This document shows positions 1 through 7,836 of a stretch of 64,000 bases of DNA, in pieces. The position numbers and the translations under genes are program-made. Below the pieces are notes generated by a model. It had not been told where the DNA came from. It worked only from the letters and a program-made list of their open reading frames with translations, and did not search any database. Every line of letters starts with the position of its first letter. Position 1 is the first letter of the stretch. Origin of the DNA: Mycobacterium spongiae (lineage in GTDB: Bacteria > Actinomycetota > Actinomycetes > Mycobacteriales > Mycobacteriaceae); assembly GCF_018278905.1 (NCBI RefSeq), contig NZ_CP046600.1:3162001-3226000 (forward strand), read 5' to 3'.

Positions 1-1088
1 ATGTCAATGCCGGTCGGACACCAGGCGATGCAGCGCCCGCAGCCCACGCAGCCCGACATCCCGAACTGGTCGTGCCACGTCCCCAGCTTGTGGGTCAACC
101 AGTGCCGGTAGCGTGACGAGCCGGATCGCCGAACGCTGCCGCCGCCATGGACGTAGGTGAAGTCGAACTCGAAGCACGATGCCCAGTGCTGCCAACGCTC
201 CGCGTGTTCTCCGGCGAGGTCGGTGATGTCTTCGGTGCTGGTGCAGAAGCAGGTCGGACACACCATCGTGCAGTTGCCGCAGGTCAGGCAGCGGCTGGAC
301 ACCTCCTCCCACTGCGGCGACTCCCGCGACCGGATCAGCAGGTTGCGTAGGTCCGTGTCCGGCATCTGGCGGCCCATCTTGCCCGCGGCCGCCTCGACGT
401 CTGCTTGGGCACAGCCGATTTCACTGTCGTCGGCCGCACGATGTGGCACGGCAGCCAGCACCTCCGCGCCCCGGTCCGTGCCGACCTCGACCACGTAGGT
501 CGGCGCCCCGCCGCCCGCGCGCTCGGTCAGGGCAAGGTCGTAGCCGGGCCCTACCGAGGGTCCGGTGCCCATCGACGCGCAAAAGCACAGCCCACCCGGC
601 TCGGTGCAATTCACCGCCACGACAAAGGTCCGGCGCCGCCGGGCGGCGAACGAATTGTCGGGATACCGAGAATCGTCCAGCACCCCGCCGAGGGTTGCGA
701 TGGCGGCCAGATCGCAGCCCCGCACGCCGAGGAATGCATACGGGCGGGCTTCGTCAACGGGTTCGGATGTCACACCGCCGTCCCGGGTCGCTGACCACAA
801 TCGGCGCCGGGGTGGATGGAGGAACTGCTTCCACGACTGTGGCCCGGCCGAGTGCCCAAACGCGGCGTCGTCGTCGCGACGGCGCACGCGATAGTGTCCT
901 GGGCCCACGTCGACCCCCCAGCCGCGCGGCAGCTCGGCGGCCGATTCCAGTTCGGCTAGCACAATCGCGTTGTCGCGCAACGTCGGACCGACGACGCGAT
1001 AGCCCTTGTCGACCAGCACGTCGACCAGCCGGTGTAGGGCCGCGGCATCGAACAGCGCAACGGTGGAGTCTTGGCGTGGACCGCTCAT
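1..1088 (-). CDS. 4Fe-4S electron-transfer subunit of a group 3b-type [NiFe] hydrogenase / sulfhydrogenase (HyhB-like), cut at the left edge
   Basis: The reading frame is open from an ATG at 1088 to the window edge, so 362 codons are visible and the C-terminus is missing. Near the end it has two ferredoxin-type clusters: [12 protein letters not shown] followed by TCFC, and [13 protein letters not shown] further Cys-rich site ([10 protein letters not shown]) lies in the middle. This layout fits the beta subunit of cytoplasmic sulfhydrogenases and anaerobic sulfite reductase subunit A, which pass electrons between a flavin/NAD(P) subunit and the catalytic small and large subunits. In M. smegmatis a related group 3b hydrogenase operon is induced in hypoxia under DosR. 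The remaining subunits would lie left of the window. H37Rv has no such operon next to Rv2037c. Assignment to the iron-sulfur subunit family is firm; hydrogenase versus sulfite reductase is inferred. Confidence 0.8.
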   Translation of the reverse strand, partial: MSGPRQDSTVALFDAAALHRLVDVLVDKGYRVVGPTLRDNAIVLAELESAAELPRGWGVDVGPGHYRVRRRDDDAAFGHSAGPQSWKQFLHPPRRRLWSATRDGGVTSEPVDEARPYAFLGVRGCDLAAIATLGGVLDDSRYPDNSFAARRRRTFVVAVNCTEPGGLCFCASMGTGPSVGPGYDLALTERAGGGAPTYVVEVGTDRGAEVLAAVPHRAADDSEIGCAQADVEAAAGKMGRQMPDTDLRNLLIRSRESPQWEEVSSRCLTCGNCTMVCPTCFCTSTEDITDLAGEHAERWQHWASCFEFDFTYVHGGGSVRRSGSSRYRHWLTHKLGTWHDQFGMSGCVGCGRCIAWCPTGID

Positions 1089-1124
1089 CGTCTCATCCTC
1101 TGCCAAACTGAACCCCACTGAATA

Positions 1125-1140
1125 GGGGCCTTTGGCCTCC
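1125..1140 (-). promoter_or_regulatory. Possible DosR box upstream of the hydrogenase subunit
   Basis: GGGGCCTTTGGCCTCC lies about 36 bases upstream of the ATG at 1088. It resembles the imperfect DosR palindrome with GGG-C-TTT-G-CC spacing. Hypoxic control of group 3b hydrogenases in mycobacteria is known, so the match makes sense in context, but only one box is seen and it sits close to the start codon. Confidence 0.35.
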
Positions 1141-1203
1141 GATGGCGGCGGGCACCGCAAGCAGCCGCCCGCGGTGCCCACCAGCGCACTGACGTAGCAG
1201 GTT

Positions 1204-1635
1204 TCACCGCGACGATGAGGTGAGACTACGACGTTGCGGACGTTGCGCACTGGATTCCTGCACGTCCGCAAGCTTCCAGCCGACGAAGATGCTCACGAGT
1301 CCGTAGACCAGGTGCAGGTAGTTGTCGGGCTCGCCCACCGAGTGGATGTTGATGAAGCCCGCGAGGCCGCTGACGCCCAGCGCGAACGCGCCCACCAGCC
1401 CGATGCCCAGAACAACGTTCGTTTTCCGAGTGATCGACGGCACGAGGGCTGCTGCCAGCCATGCCAGTCCCAGTGCCAAGTGCACGACGTTGTGCAGCGG
1501 ATTGACCGCGAGGAAAACGATCTTGGTGTGCTGGTGGCCGGTGAAGTCCGCGAACCCTGTCACGGCGAAGCCGATGATTCCGGCGGCGAGGTAGATCACC
1601 GAAGAGGCGTAAGCGAAGATTTGGTTGCGAGTCAT
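1204..1635 (-). CDS. DUF4383 family membrane protein
   Basis: A 143-residue protein with four hydrophobic segments: residues about 5-25, 43-66, 73-92 and 104-122. The short loop NPLHNVVHLALG and the later NYLHLVYG are the His-containing signature seen in DUF4383 proteins, which are small four-helix inner-membrane proteins of unknown function common in actinobacteria. The C-terminal tail is Arg/Ser-rich and probably cytoplasmic. The ATG at 1635 is preceded by a plausible AAGG ribosome site. It lies between the hydrogenase gene and a sigma/anti-sigma pair, all on the minus strand, but 88 or more bases separate it from each, so co-transcription is uncertain. No function can be assigned. Confidence 0.75.
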   Translation of the reverse strand: MTRNQIFAYASSVIYLAAGIIGFAVTGFADFTGHQHTKIVFLAVNPLHNVVHLALGLAWLAAALVPSITRKTNVVLGIGLVGAFALGVSGLAGFINIHSVGEPDNYLHLVYGLVSIFVGWKLADVQESSAQRPQRRSLTSSSR

Positions 1636-1724
1636 GCTGATGCCTTTCGAGCGGCCCGCTGGTTGCGGGCGTGCACCAGTACTGACTCGCGCACGTCGCG
1701 TTGCGTTACGCCCTCATTCCGAAG

Positions 1725-2003
1725 TCATTCTGGACCGAGTTGGCGGAACTCGGCCATCAGCGCATCGAAGTTGGCCGGCCGTATCTCCACCGACTCGTCT
1801 CGAGACGTCGCTGCGATTCGGATGGTGCGCCGGATCTGGTCGACATACACTCGGCAGGCTTCGCAGCCGCCGGTGTGCTGCTCGAAGCGATCCAGGTCTG
1901 ATTCGGTCAGCGCGTCCTCGAGATAGTCGGTAACCAGTGCCACCGCGTCCGAGCAGGTGATGCGCAATTCATTGGCCATGAAGGCGTCGTCGTTAGTCGT
2001 CAT
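1725..2003 (-). CDS. Zinc-containing anti-sigma factor (zf-HC2) for the adjacent ECF sigma factor
   Basis: A 92-residue soluble protein with the HxxxCxxC zinc motif of ZAS anti-sigma factors (HTGGCEAC, about residues 49-56) and an upstream Cys (ITCSDAV). No membrane segment is present, so it is a cytoplasmic anti-sigma factor of the RsrA/RshA type, a class that often releases its sigma factor upon thiol oxidation. The ATG at 2003 lies inside the 3' end of the sigma gene (11-base overlap), showing translational coupling and a matched pair. The next gene beyond the sigma factor, read divergently, is an AhpD/carboxymuconolactone decarboxylase family protein, consistent with a peroxide or redox response. 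Partner assignment is strong; the inducing signal is inferred. Confidence 0.85.
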   Translation of the reverse strand: MTTNDDAFMANELRITCSDAVALVTDYLEDALTESDLDRFEQHTGGCEACRVYVDQIRRTIRIAATSRDESVEIRPANFDALMAEFRQLGPE

Positions 2004-2646
2004 GGAAGTACTCCTCCAGTGTGGCGCGCAGGACGGTGCGGCCACGGTGTAACAGCACTCGCTGGTTCACCGCTGAAATGCCCAGTGCCTCGCAGGTTTC
2101 CTCACTCGTCCAGCCTTCGAGGTCGCGCATCGAAACCACCTCACGTTGAGCACCGGGCAGCTTCTGTAACGCGTCGACTACCACGGAACGAACTTCTGCC
2201 GACATCAGCCGTTGCTCGGGCAGCAACTCCCAGCGAGCGGGGACGTCGTGCCAGTGGTGTGCACCGAGTTCTGGATGGGTAAGCCGCTGCGGATCGACGG
2301 ATTGCCGCGGTTCGGCTTCCGGTCCAGCGGTCGCGTGGGGCACCGTGTTCGCCTCCTTGCGGGCCAGCGTGCGCACGCGGTTGAGCACGACTCGAAATAC
2401 CCATGTTCGAACGCTGGCGCGGCCCTCGAACTTCCCGATGGATCGCACCACCGATACCCACGCGTCCTGCACGGCGTCCTCGGCGGTTGCCCGCGACACG
2501 TAGACACTGGCCATCCTCACCAACGGCGCGTGCAGGGTTTCTACTAAGGCGCGAAAAGCCGCACGGTCGCCGGCCTTCAGAGCCGCGATCAGATCGCCTT
2601 CGGTCGCCCACCGATCATCGGCGACGGTTCGAACAGGAGCAGCCAC
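1993..2646 (-). CDS. ECF-family RNA polymerase sigma factor
   Basis: A 217-residue sigma factor from the GTG at 2646; a TTG start at 2721 would add 25 residues. I prefer 2646 because GAGGA lies 10-11 bases upstream and the extra N-terminal residues look unlike the family. Region 2 is visible as AEDAVQDAWVSVVRSIGKF followed by VRTWVFRVVLNRVR. Region 4 contains LPGAQREVVSMRDLEGWTSE and a helix-turn-helix (EALGISAVNQRVLLHRGRT). There is no C-terminal SnoaL domain, so it is not of the ECF41 (SigJ) type. It is coupled to its zinc anti-sigma gene and diverges from a decarboxylase-like gene that is a natural regulon candidate. It is not one of the H37Rv sigma factors found at this chromosomal position. 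Confidence 0.88.
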   Translation of the reverse strand: MAAPVRTVADDRWATEGDLIAALKAGDRAAFRALVETLHAPLVRMASVYVSRATAEDAVQDAWVSVVRSIGKFEGRASVRTWVFRVVLNRVRTLARKEANTVPHATAGPEAEPRQSVDPQRLTHPELGAHHWHDVPARWELLPEQRLMSAEVRSVVVDALQKLPGAQREVVSMRDLEGWTSEETCEALGISAVNQRVLLHRGRTVLRATLEEYFHDD

Positions 2647-2783
2647 TGTGTATCGAGTCCTCAACTGCGCCGGCGACTGAGTCGCTTGCGGTGTAACGCG
2701 GCGGTAGGCCGCGGTGTCCAAATATTACCCGCCGCGCTCCCTGCGACGAGGTTCCAACAAATCAGCACCATCGAGGAGGAACA

Positions 2784-3320
2784 ATGAACACCTTGCCCCC
2801 CGTCACCGAAGCAGCTGCCACCCCCGACCAGGCGGCGGCGTTGTCGGCGGTGAAACAAGCCTTAGGGTCGGTTCCCAACCTGACCCGGGCGATGGCGAAC
2901 AGCCCGGCGCTGCTGCGTGGGTATCTCGGTTTCGCGAACAGTCTCGACGCCGGCACCCTGCCCAGAGCCACCCGCGAACGCCTGGCCATCGCCATCGCCC
3001 AGTCCAACACGTGCTCGTATTGCCTATCGGCGCACACCCACGCCGGGCAGCGGGTGGCCGGTCTGAGCGCCGAGCAAGTGGCGGCGGCGCGCAAGGGCGA
3101 TGCCGACGACCCCAAGACCGCGGCTATCCTCACGTTCGCTGTGGCGGTGAACGAGCAACGCGGACAGATCGACGAGTCCGAGCTTGAAGCCGTTCGCCGT
3201 GCCGGTGTCAGCGACACCGAGATCGCCGAGGTGATTGGCCATGTCGCACTCAACGTGCTGACCAACTACTTCAACAACGTCGCGCACACGGAGATCGACT
3301 TTCCGCTCGTTTCAGCGTAA
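2784..3320 (+). CDS. Carboxymuconolactone decarboxylase / AhpD-like alkylhydroperoxidase family protein
   Basis: A 178-residue alpha-helical protein starting at an ATG with a very strong ribosome site (GAGGAGGA, 4-11 bases upstream). The AhpD-type redox motif CSYCLSAH (about residues 75-82) is present, with upstream RERLAIAIAQSN and downstream LAALN-like helices (EVIGHVALNVLTNYFNN) typical of the CMD fold. The CxxC with the following His is the proton-relay/disulfide centre of alkylhydroperoxidases, so a peroxide-reducing role is likely although the substrate is unknown. It is transcribed divergently from the ECF sigma and anti-sigma pair, a common arrangement in which the CMD gene is a target of that sigma factor. 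A strong hairpin follows the stop codon. Confidence 0.85.
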   Translation: MNTLPPVTEAAATPDQAAALSAVKQALGSVPNLTRAMANSPALLRGYLGFANSLDAGTLPRATRERLAIAIAQSNTCSYCLSAHTHAGQRVAGLSAEQVAAARKGDADDPKTAAILTFAVAVNEQRGQIDESELEAVRRAGVSDTEIAEVIGHVALNVLTNYFNNVAHTEIDFPLVSA

Positions 3321-3333
3321 TCACTCTGCTTTG

Positions 3334-3364
3334 GCGGAAGCCGGTCCACAGTGCCGGCTTCCGC
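3334..3364. terminator. Hairpin terminator between convergent genes
   Basis: GCGGAAGCCGG and CCGGCTTCCGC form an 11-bp perfect stem with a 9-base loop, 14 bases after the AhpD-like stop codon and 17 bases before the convergent enoyl-CoA hydratase stop. There is no T tract, as is usual for mycobacterial hairpins. It can serve both strands. Confidence 0.65.
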
Positions 3365-3381
3365 GAAGCGCGCCGTTGCGG

Positions 3382-4122
3382 TCACAAAGTCTCTTCATCG
3401 CGCAATCGCGGGCCGACGGGACCCGCCAGGAATCGGTCGAAGACCGCGTCGTGCTCCACGGCGAACGCTTGCTCGAAGGTCGCGCCAGCGTTGCCGACCA
3501 GATAGCCCTTGGTCATTTCGATCGTGGCAGCCGGTGCCTCAATGATGTTGCGCGCTAAGGCCAGTGCGTCATCGAGCACACGCTCGGGCTCGCTGACACT
3601 GGTGACAAGGCCCAAGCGCAGGGCCTCATGGGCGTCGATCCGACGTCCGCTCAGGCATAGCTCGCGCGCCACGCCGTGGCCGACGATCCATTGCAGCGGC
3701 GTGAACATCGGCGGAGCGCCGAACTTGATCTCAGGATGTCCGAATACCGCTGTGGTCGAAGCGATTCGGCAGTCGCAAAGGGCGCACAAGTCGAAGCCGC
3801 CGCCCATCGCCGGGCCGTTGACCGCGGCGATCAGCGGCTTGGGGAAATGCCATACCGCGAGGTGGTAACGACGTGAGCTGTGCCGGATCTGCTCGGCGCG
3901 ATCCGCTTGCCCAAACTCGTCAAGATCAAACCCCGCACAAAAGGTCGATCCCTCTCCGTGGAGAACGACCGCCCGAACAGCCGGATCCTTCGCCCAGCCG
4001 TCAAGCGCCAGCGTGATCTCGTCGCGAACCTTGATCGATAGCGCGTTGCGTCGCGCTGGTCGAGCCAGCCTGAGCGTGGCAACCCCATCGTCTGCCACCA
4101 CTGTTGCGATGTCTCGGCTCAT
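3382..4122 (-). CDS. Enoyl-CoA hydratase/isomerase (crotonase) family protein
   Basis: A 246-residue crotonase. The ATG at 4122 is preceded by GGAGG and starts the conserved region. Oxyanion-hole motifs are visible: GEGSTFCAGFDLDEF (about residues 58-72) and GPAMGGGFDLCALCDCRI (about 104-121). The first catalytic position of classical hydratases (Glu in GGGxEL) is Asp here, while the second region (FGHPEIKFG) keeps the Glu. Such changes are common in crotonases with other chemistry, so hydratase activity is not assured. It lies 52 bases downstream of an SDR gene on the same strand; together they may form a small acyl-CoA or ketone catabolic operon. No equivalent lies here in H37Rv. Confidence 0.85.
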   Translation of the reverse strand: MSRDIATVVADDGVATLRLARPARRNALSIKVRDEITLALDGWAKDPAVRAVVLHGEGSTFCAGFDLDEFGQADRAEQIRHSSRRYHLAVWHFPKPLIAAVNGPAMGGGFDLCALCDCRIASTTAVFGHPEIKFGAPPMFTPLQWIVGHGVARELCLSGRRIDAHEALRLGLVTSVSEPERVLDDALALARNIIEAPAATIEMTKGYLVGNAGATFEQAFAVEHDAVFDRFLAGPVGPRLRDEETL

Positions 4123-4174
4123 CGAACCTCCAACGTCGATCGGGCATCGAGCCCCGCAGCGAAAGGCGGCGTGG

Positions 4175-4942
4175 TCACGTCGACCCGCCTGCCCGGAGCA
4201 TCCACCCGCCATCGACGATAATGTCCGTGCCGGTGGTATAGCTGGCGTGTTCCGACGCCAAATAGACGATAGCGCCGGCAACCTCGTTCGGTTGGCCCCT
4301 CCTGCGCAGCGGCAATGCTTTTGCCAGGGCGGGGCCCCGTGCCGGATCATTCCAGGCGTGCCGACTCATGTCGGTCTCTATGCCGCCCGGAGTGACGCTA
4401 TTGACTCGAATGCCGTAGGGACCCAAGGTATAGGCCATATTCTTGGTCGCAATCAATAGGCCCGCCTTGGCCGCGCAGTAGGATGCCGTACCGCTGCTTG
4501 CCGAATAGGCGGCGGTCGAACACACGTTGATGATTGAGCCGCCGATCTCCCTGTCGATCATGTCCTTCGCGACGCGTTGGGCCAGGTGAACGGGACCCGT
4601 GAGGTTGTTGCGAATGGTGGCCTCAAAGTCTTCTTCCGTTTCTTTCAAGAAGCCCTTTTTGCCGGCAATTCCCGCATTGTTGACCAACACACCAATGTGG
4701 CCCCACTCTTCGAGGATCGTGTCCACCATGGACTCGCGGTCGGAGGGGATGCTGACGTCGGCCTGCACGGCCATAACGCAGTCGCGATCGCCGCTCTCCT
4801 GCAAGGCGTCGAGCGCGCGTTTCGCCTGGTCCGAATCCCGACGGTAGTTGATGACCACCCTGTCGCCTTCGCGCAGAAAGGCTTTTGCGGTTGCCAAACC
4901 GATTCCCCGGCTGCCGCCCGTGATCAGGACGACTCGACTCAT
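4175..4942 (-). CDS. Short-chain dehydrogenase/reductase (3-oxoacyl reductase-like)
   Basis: A 255-residue classical SDR. It has the TGGSRGIG cofactor motif at residues 8-15, NNAG at about 90, the catalytic Ser in a CSTAAYSASSGTASY stretch with YCAAK (Tyr-x3-Lys), and the late PGGIETDM motif. Arg residues after the second strand (NYRRDSD) favour NADP(H). A purine-rich AAAGGAAAGAGA ribosome site lies just before the ATG at 4942. It is upstream of, and likely co-transcribed with, the crotonase gene. The substrate cannot be read from sequence; a beta-hydroxyacyl-CoA or similar alcohol is a reasonable guess from the neighbour. Confidence 0.87.
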   Translation of the reverse strand: MSRVVLITGGSRGIGLATAKAFLREGDRVVINYRRDSDQAKRALDALQESGDRDCVMAVQADVSIPSDRESMVDTILEEWGHIGVLVNNAGIAGKKGFLKETEEDFEATIRNNLTGPVHLAQRVAKDMIDREIGGSIINVCSTAAYSASSGTASYCAAKAGLLIATKNMAYTLGPYGIRVNSVTPGGIETDMSRHAWNDPARGPALAKALPLRRRGQPNEVAGAIVYLASEHASYTTGTDIIVDGGWMLRAGGST

Positions 4943-4999
4943 TCTCTTTCCTTTCCAGGGCAGCTACCGAGCGCCGAACATGCTCAAGACGGCCGTGCG

Positions 5000-5965
5000 T
5001 TAGGGCTGCGGTCTGACCGGGCTTCCGCACTCGGCCAGGTAGTCGGCGTAGTTCCAGGTCGTGAGGAACTTGTGGCCGGCGTGCAACCCGCGTTGGTAGA
5101 GGGCTTCGCGTTGTTCTTCGGTGATGTCGAAGTCAATCGGACTGACGTCTTGGGCCGGCACGAAGATGGTGCGCCGCACCGTGCAGGGATCGTCGATGTA
5201 GGCATTGTCCTGATTGCTGAGCAGCGTCTCAATCGCGGCAATTCCCAACGACACTGGCCCGTGCACCGGGCGGGTCGGCGGAATCCCGGGACGGGCGGAC
5301 AACCTGATCCCGAAGGTGGGCCACCGCGGCTTGCCGTCGATCCGGTCGAACAACGCCACCGGAAAGTTCGACAGGAGCCCGCCGTCGACCCACGTGGCAC
5401 CGCGCACCCGGACGGGCTCGAACACGAACGGAATGGCTGCCGAGGCGTGCACCGCGCGGGCTACTGAGAAGTCATCCGGGTCGATGCCATAGGCGTCCAG
5501 GTCCCATGGGATGCGAACCAGCCGGCGCCGCGAGAGATCACTCGCGGCAACGACCAGCGACCAGGCGAACTGCTCCGGCTCTTCCCCGGTTCGCAGGTCG
5601 CCGAAGGTGCGCACGCCGAGGTCAGCAAGCAAGCCAGTGAGCAGCCGTTCGAGATAGGCACCCCGGTAGACGCCGTCTGCCAGGAACAATGACAGCGCCC
5701 CGCCGATGAACGGCACGTGCCCGATCAAGTTTCGGTCGAGGAACTTCCGATAGTCGATGTCGCGCATGATCTCCGCCAGCCGCGACAGCGGTTCACCAGC
5801 GGTCTGCAGGGCGGCCACCATCGACGCGACGATCGCACCCGCGCTGCTGCCCGCGACCCGGGGAAACTCGTAGCCGGCGTCTGCCAGCGCTTCCACGGCG
5901 CCGACCAGTCCGATGCCCCGGACCCCGCCGCCTTCGCACACCAAATCGACACGCGCTGTACTCAC
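5000..5965 (-). CDS. Patatin-like phospholipase (Rv2037c homologue)
   Basis: A 321-residue patatin-domain hydrolase. The oxyanion loop CEGGGVRGIG is at residues 10-19, the nucleophile elbow GSSAG (Ser41) at 39-43, and the Asp of the Ser-Asp dyad in WVDGGLLSNFP (about 212-222). All catalytic parts are intact, so acyl-ester hydrolase activity on lipids is expected. The start is a GTG at 5965. Hydrophobic stretches near 20-30 and 95-110 are probably part of the fold rather than true membrane spans. It matches the position of H37Rv Rv2037c, immediately downstream of the sugar ABC transporter operon which here is only a scar. Confidence 0.88.
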   Translation of the reverse strand: MSTARVDLVCEGGGVRGIGLVGAVEALADAGYEFPRVAGSSAGAIVASMVAALQTAGEPLSRLAEIMRDIDYRKFLDRNLIGHVPFIGGALSLFLADGVYRGAYLERLLTGLLADLGVRTFGDLRTGEEPEQFAWSLVVAASDLSRRRLVRIPWDLDAYGIDPDDFSVARAVHASAAIPFVFEPVRVRGATWVDGGLLSNFPVALFDRIDGKPRWPTFGIRLSARPGIPPTRPVHGPVSLGIAAIETLLSNQDNAYIDDPCTVRRTIFVPAQDVSPIDFDITEEQREALYQRGLHAGHKFLTTWNYADYLAECGSPVRPQP

Positions 5966-6026
5966 GGGCGCCAGGCTAGCCCGATGGTGCTGGTTGGCCG
6001 GTGCACGCCGCGCCGATCACCGTAAC

Positions 6027-6468
6027 TCACGCGATCCGTCGGCCCGCGCCACTGAAGAAGTGCACGTGACCCGGTCGCGGACGCAACCGCACCCGGCTGC
6101 ATCGCTCGAGCGCGGCCGTCAACCCGGGCCACGATGGGCTGGTCGAGGGCAATGCCGGCCACAGAGATTCGACCGTACAGGTAGGCGTCGGCTCCGAGTT
6201 CTTCGACCATGTCGATCTCCATCTCGACGCCAACGTGGCCCAACTCGAGGTGTTCAGGGCGCACCCCGACGATGACCTCGGCCGACAAGTCGCTGATCGT
6301 ACGCGGCACGTCGATCCGCCAATCCCCCAGCGACACCGCGGAATCTGCAATCGGGAAACCGCGCCAGCGCCGCGCAACAGGTTTCGCCGGCCGAACGGCC
6401 TGTCGAACATCGCGCTCCCGATTCTGGCCCCGCTCCGGCTGGGAATGGCGTCGGAACCCGCTAGACCG
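6027..6468 (-). pseudogene. Remnant of a sugar ABC transporter ATPase C-terminus (Rv2038c/UgpC/MalK type)
   Basis: The frame around 6125-6345 encodes a MalK-type regulatory (TOBE) domain: LGDWRIDVP, then VIVGVRPEHLELG, EIDMVEELGADAYLYG and PIVARVDGR. The expected ending VRLRPRPGHVHFF and a proper stop at 6027 are present but in a different frame, so a frameshift lies near 6110-6125. The upstream part (to 6468) is degenerate; an NLLRG stretch is in yet another frame. The nucleotide-binding domain (Walker A, signature, Walker B) is absent, because the Rv2042c homologue abuts the fragment at 6469. In H37Rv the intact operon Rv2038c-Rv2041c (ATPase, two permeases, binding lipoprotein) lies exactly here, so this is the scar of its deletion. 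Confidence 0.82.
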
Positions 6469-7260
6469 TTAGCCCGGAAAGTATTGGATCCGGTTGATCT
6501 GCTTGCCACGCCAGGCCACGTCGGCAAACATGATGGCGCGGCCGTGATCCGAGGCAACTGACACCGTGACGGTGGGTCCCGCGCCGTTCACCTTGACCGA
6601 GCTGGCCCCGTGGAGCCGCTCGACCAGTTCAGCCGCGTCCAGCACGTGGCTGTCGCCTAAAGTTGTTGTGGCAGTAGGCGCTAAAGCTCGGTACGCGGCG
6701 AACTTGTCGCCGCGGGCGGCGGCGCGGAGGAACGATTCCACCAGAGTCTTGTGGCGGGTACCCGCGCGGCGAAAGCCTGTCATGAACCCGGCGGTGCCAC
6801 CCAGCCCCTGATTGCCGAGCAGCCCTCGCGACAGTTGCAACGCCGGCGCCAGCGCGCGTGATCCCGTTCGCAGGAACTGCGCCATCATCGCCGGCAGCTC
6901 CCAGTAGGCCCGAAGCACCGCGATCTGCCACTCGCCGTTGACCTCTCGTAAGTCATAGCGCAAGAAGGCGGGGATGAACATGGTCACGGCCGGACCCATC
7001 GCCACCTCGAGTTCGAGATCGCGCAGCACGACTGAGTCGGAGACGATATCGAGATCACGATGGAATGTGATGTCTCGCGGACCGATGAAGGTGTCGTAGA
7101 AACGGGCGATCTCCTCGCGCCCCACATGCGGTCGCGAGCCGACCGGATCTTCGACCCTGGCGTCGCCGGTGAAGAGTCCGACCCAGGCGGCGCGGTCGTG
7201 CGCGCCGGCTGCCCGTGGCGATCGCTCCACCGCCGCCAACAGGTCATCCCGCACTGCCAT
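6469..7260 (-). CDS. SnoaL/NTF2-like double-domain protein (Rv2042c homologue)
   Basis: A 263-residue protein whose ATG at 7260 overlaps the pncA stop codon by one base (TGATG), showing translational coupling. It appears to hold two NTF2-like folds in tandem. The first (about 1-130) has AAWVGLFTGDARVEDPVGSR, HVGREEIARFYDTFI and a late WQIAVLRAYWELP strand, typical of SnoaL-like steroid isomerase-fold proteins. The second (about 165-263) is more divergent (KTLVESFLRAAARGDKFAAY). The function of Rv2042c is unknown; it is conserved next to pncA in mycobacteria. The larger reading frame reaching 7467 overlaps pncA and is not needed. Confidence 0.85.
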   Translation of the reverse strand: MAVRDDLLAAVERSPRAAGAHDRAAWVGLFTGDARVEDPVGSRPHVGREEIARFYDTFIGPRDITFHRDLDIVSDSVVLRDLELEVAMGPAVTMFIPAFLRYDLREVNGEWQIAVLRAYWELPAMMAQFLRTGSRALAPALQLSRGLLGNQGLGGTAGFMTGFRRAGTRHKTLVESFLRAAARGDKFAAYRALAPTATTTLGDSHVLDAAELVERLHGASSVKVNGAGPTVTVSVASDHGRAIMFADVAWRGKQINRIQYFPG

Positions 7261-7820
7261 CAGGAACTTCCGATCAAAGCAATGCCCGCGGTGCGCATTT
7301 CGGCGAGCGCCTCCGCGGTCGTATCGGCAGACACGCCGGCGGTCAGGTCCAGCAACACGCGCGTGGTCAGCCCGCTGCGTGCAGCATCTTCGGCGGTGCG
7401 ACGAACGCAGTGATCGGTGGCGATGCCGACCACGTCGACCTCGTCGACGCCGCGTTGGCGCAGCCAATCCAGCAGCGGTGTGCCGTTCTCGTCGACGCCC
7501 TCGAAACCGCTGTAGGCGGCGGCGTCGGCACCCTTGCGGAACACCGCCTCGATCTCGGCGGTATCAAGATCGGGATGGAAGTCTGCACCCGGGCTACCGC
7601 CGACGCAGTGCGGTGGCCATGATGACCTGTTGTCCGGTTGGGCGGAGAAGTGGTCCCCGGGGTCGAGGTGGAAGTCCTTGGTAGCCACCACGTGATGGTA
7701 TCCGGGCTGGCCGGCGAGGTGGTCGCCGATGGCGCGGGCCACCGCGGCGCCACCGGTGACCGCCAAGGATCCGCCCTCGCAGAAGTCGTTTTGCACGTCG
7801 ACGATGATCAACGCCCTCAC
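7260..7820 (-). CDS. pncA: Pyrazinamidase/nicotinamidase PncA
   Basis: A 186-residue isochorismatase-fold amidase, the same length as M. tuberculosis PncA (Rv2043c), starting at a GTG at 7820. It hydrolyses nicotinamide to nicotinic acid and activates the prodrug pyrazinamide. The catalytic triad is intact: Asp8 (IVDVQNDF), Lys96 and Cys138 (TDHCVRR). The metal ligands Asp49, His51, His57 and His71 are all present; His57 is the residue replaced in M. bovis. The cis-peptide region IATDHCV is conserved. It is followed by, and coupled to, the Rv2042c homologue. From sequence the enzyme should be active; any pyrazinamide resistance of the species would need another explanation. Confidence 0.97.
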   Translation of the reverse strand: MRALIIVDVQNDFCEGGSLAVTGGAAVARAIGDHLAGQPGYHHVVATKDFHLDPGDHFSAQPDNRSSWPPHCVGGSPGADFHPDLDTAEIEAVFRKGADAAAYSGFEGVDENGTPLLDWLRQRGVDEVDVVGIATDHCVRRTAEDAARSGLTTRVLLDLTAGVSADTTAEALAEMRTAGIALIGSS

Positions 7821-7836
7821 TTGGCCCACGATACGG

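Noticed and set aside
2647..2783. ECF promoter (GGAAC with a GTT or CGTC -10) in the sigma/CMD intergenic region
   Set aside because: GGAAC occurs on the minus strand (2751-2755) but no acceptable -10 lies at 16-19 bases; not strong enough to list.
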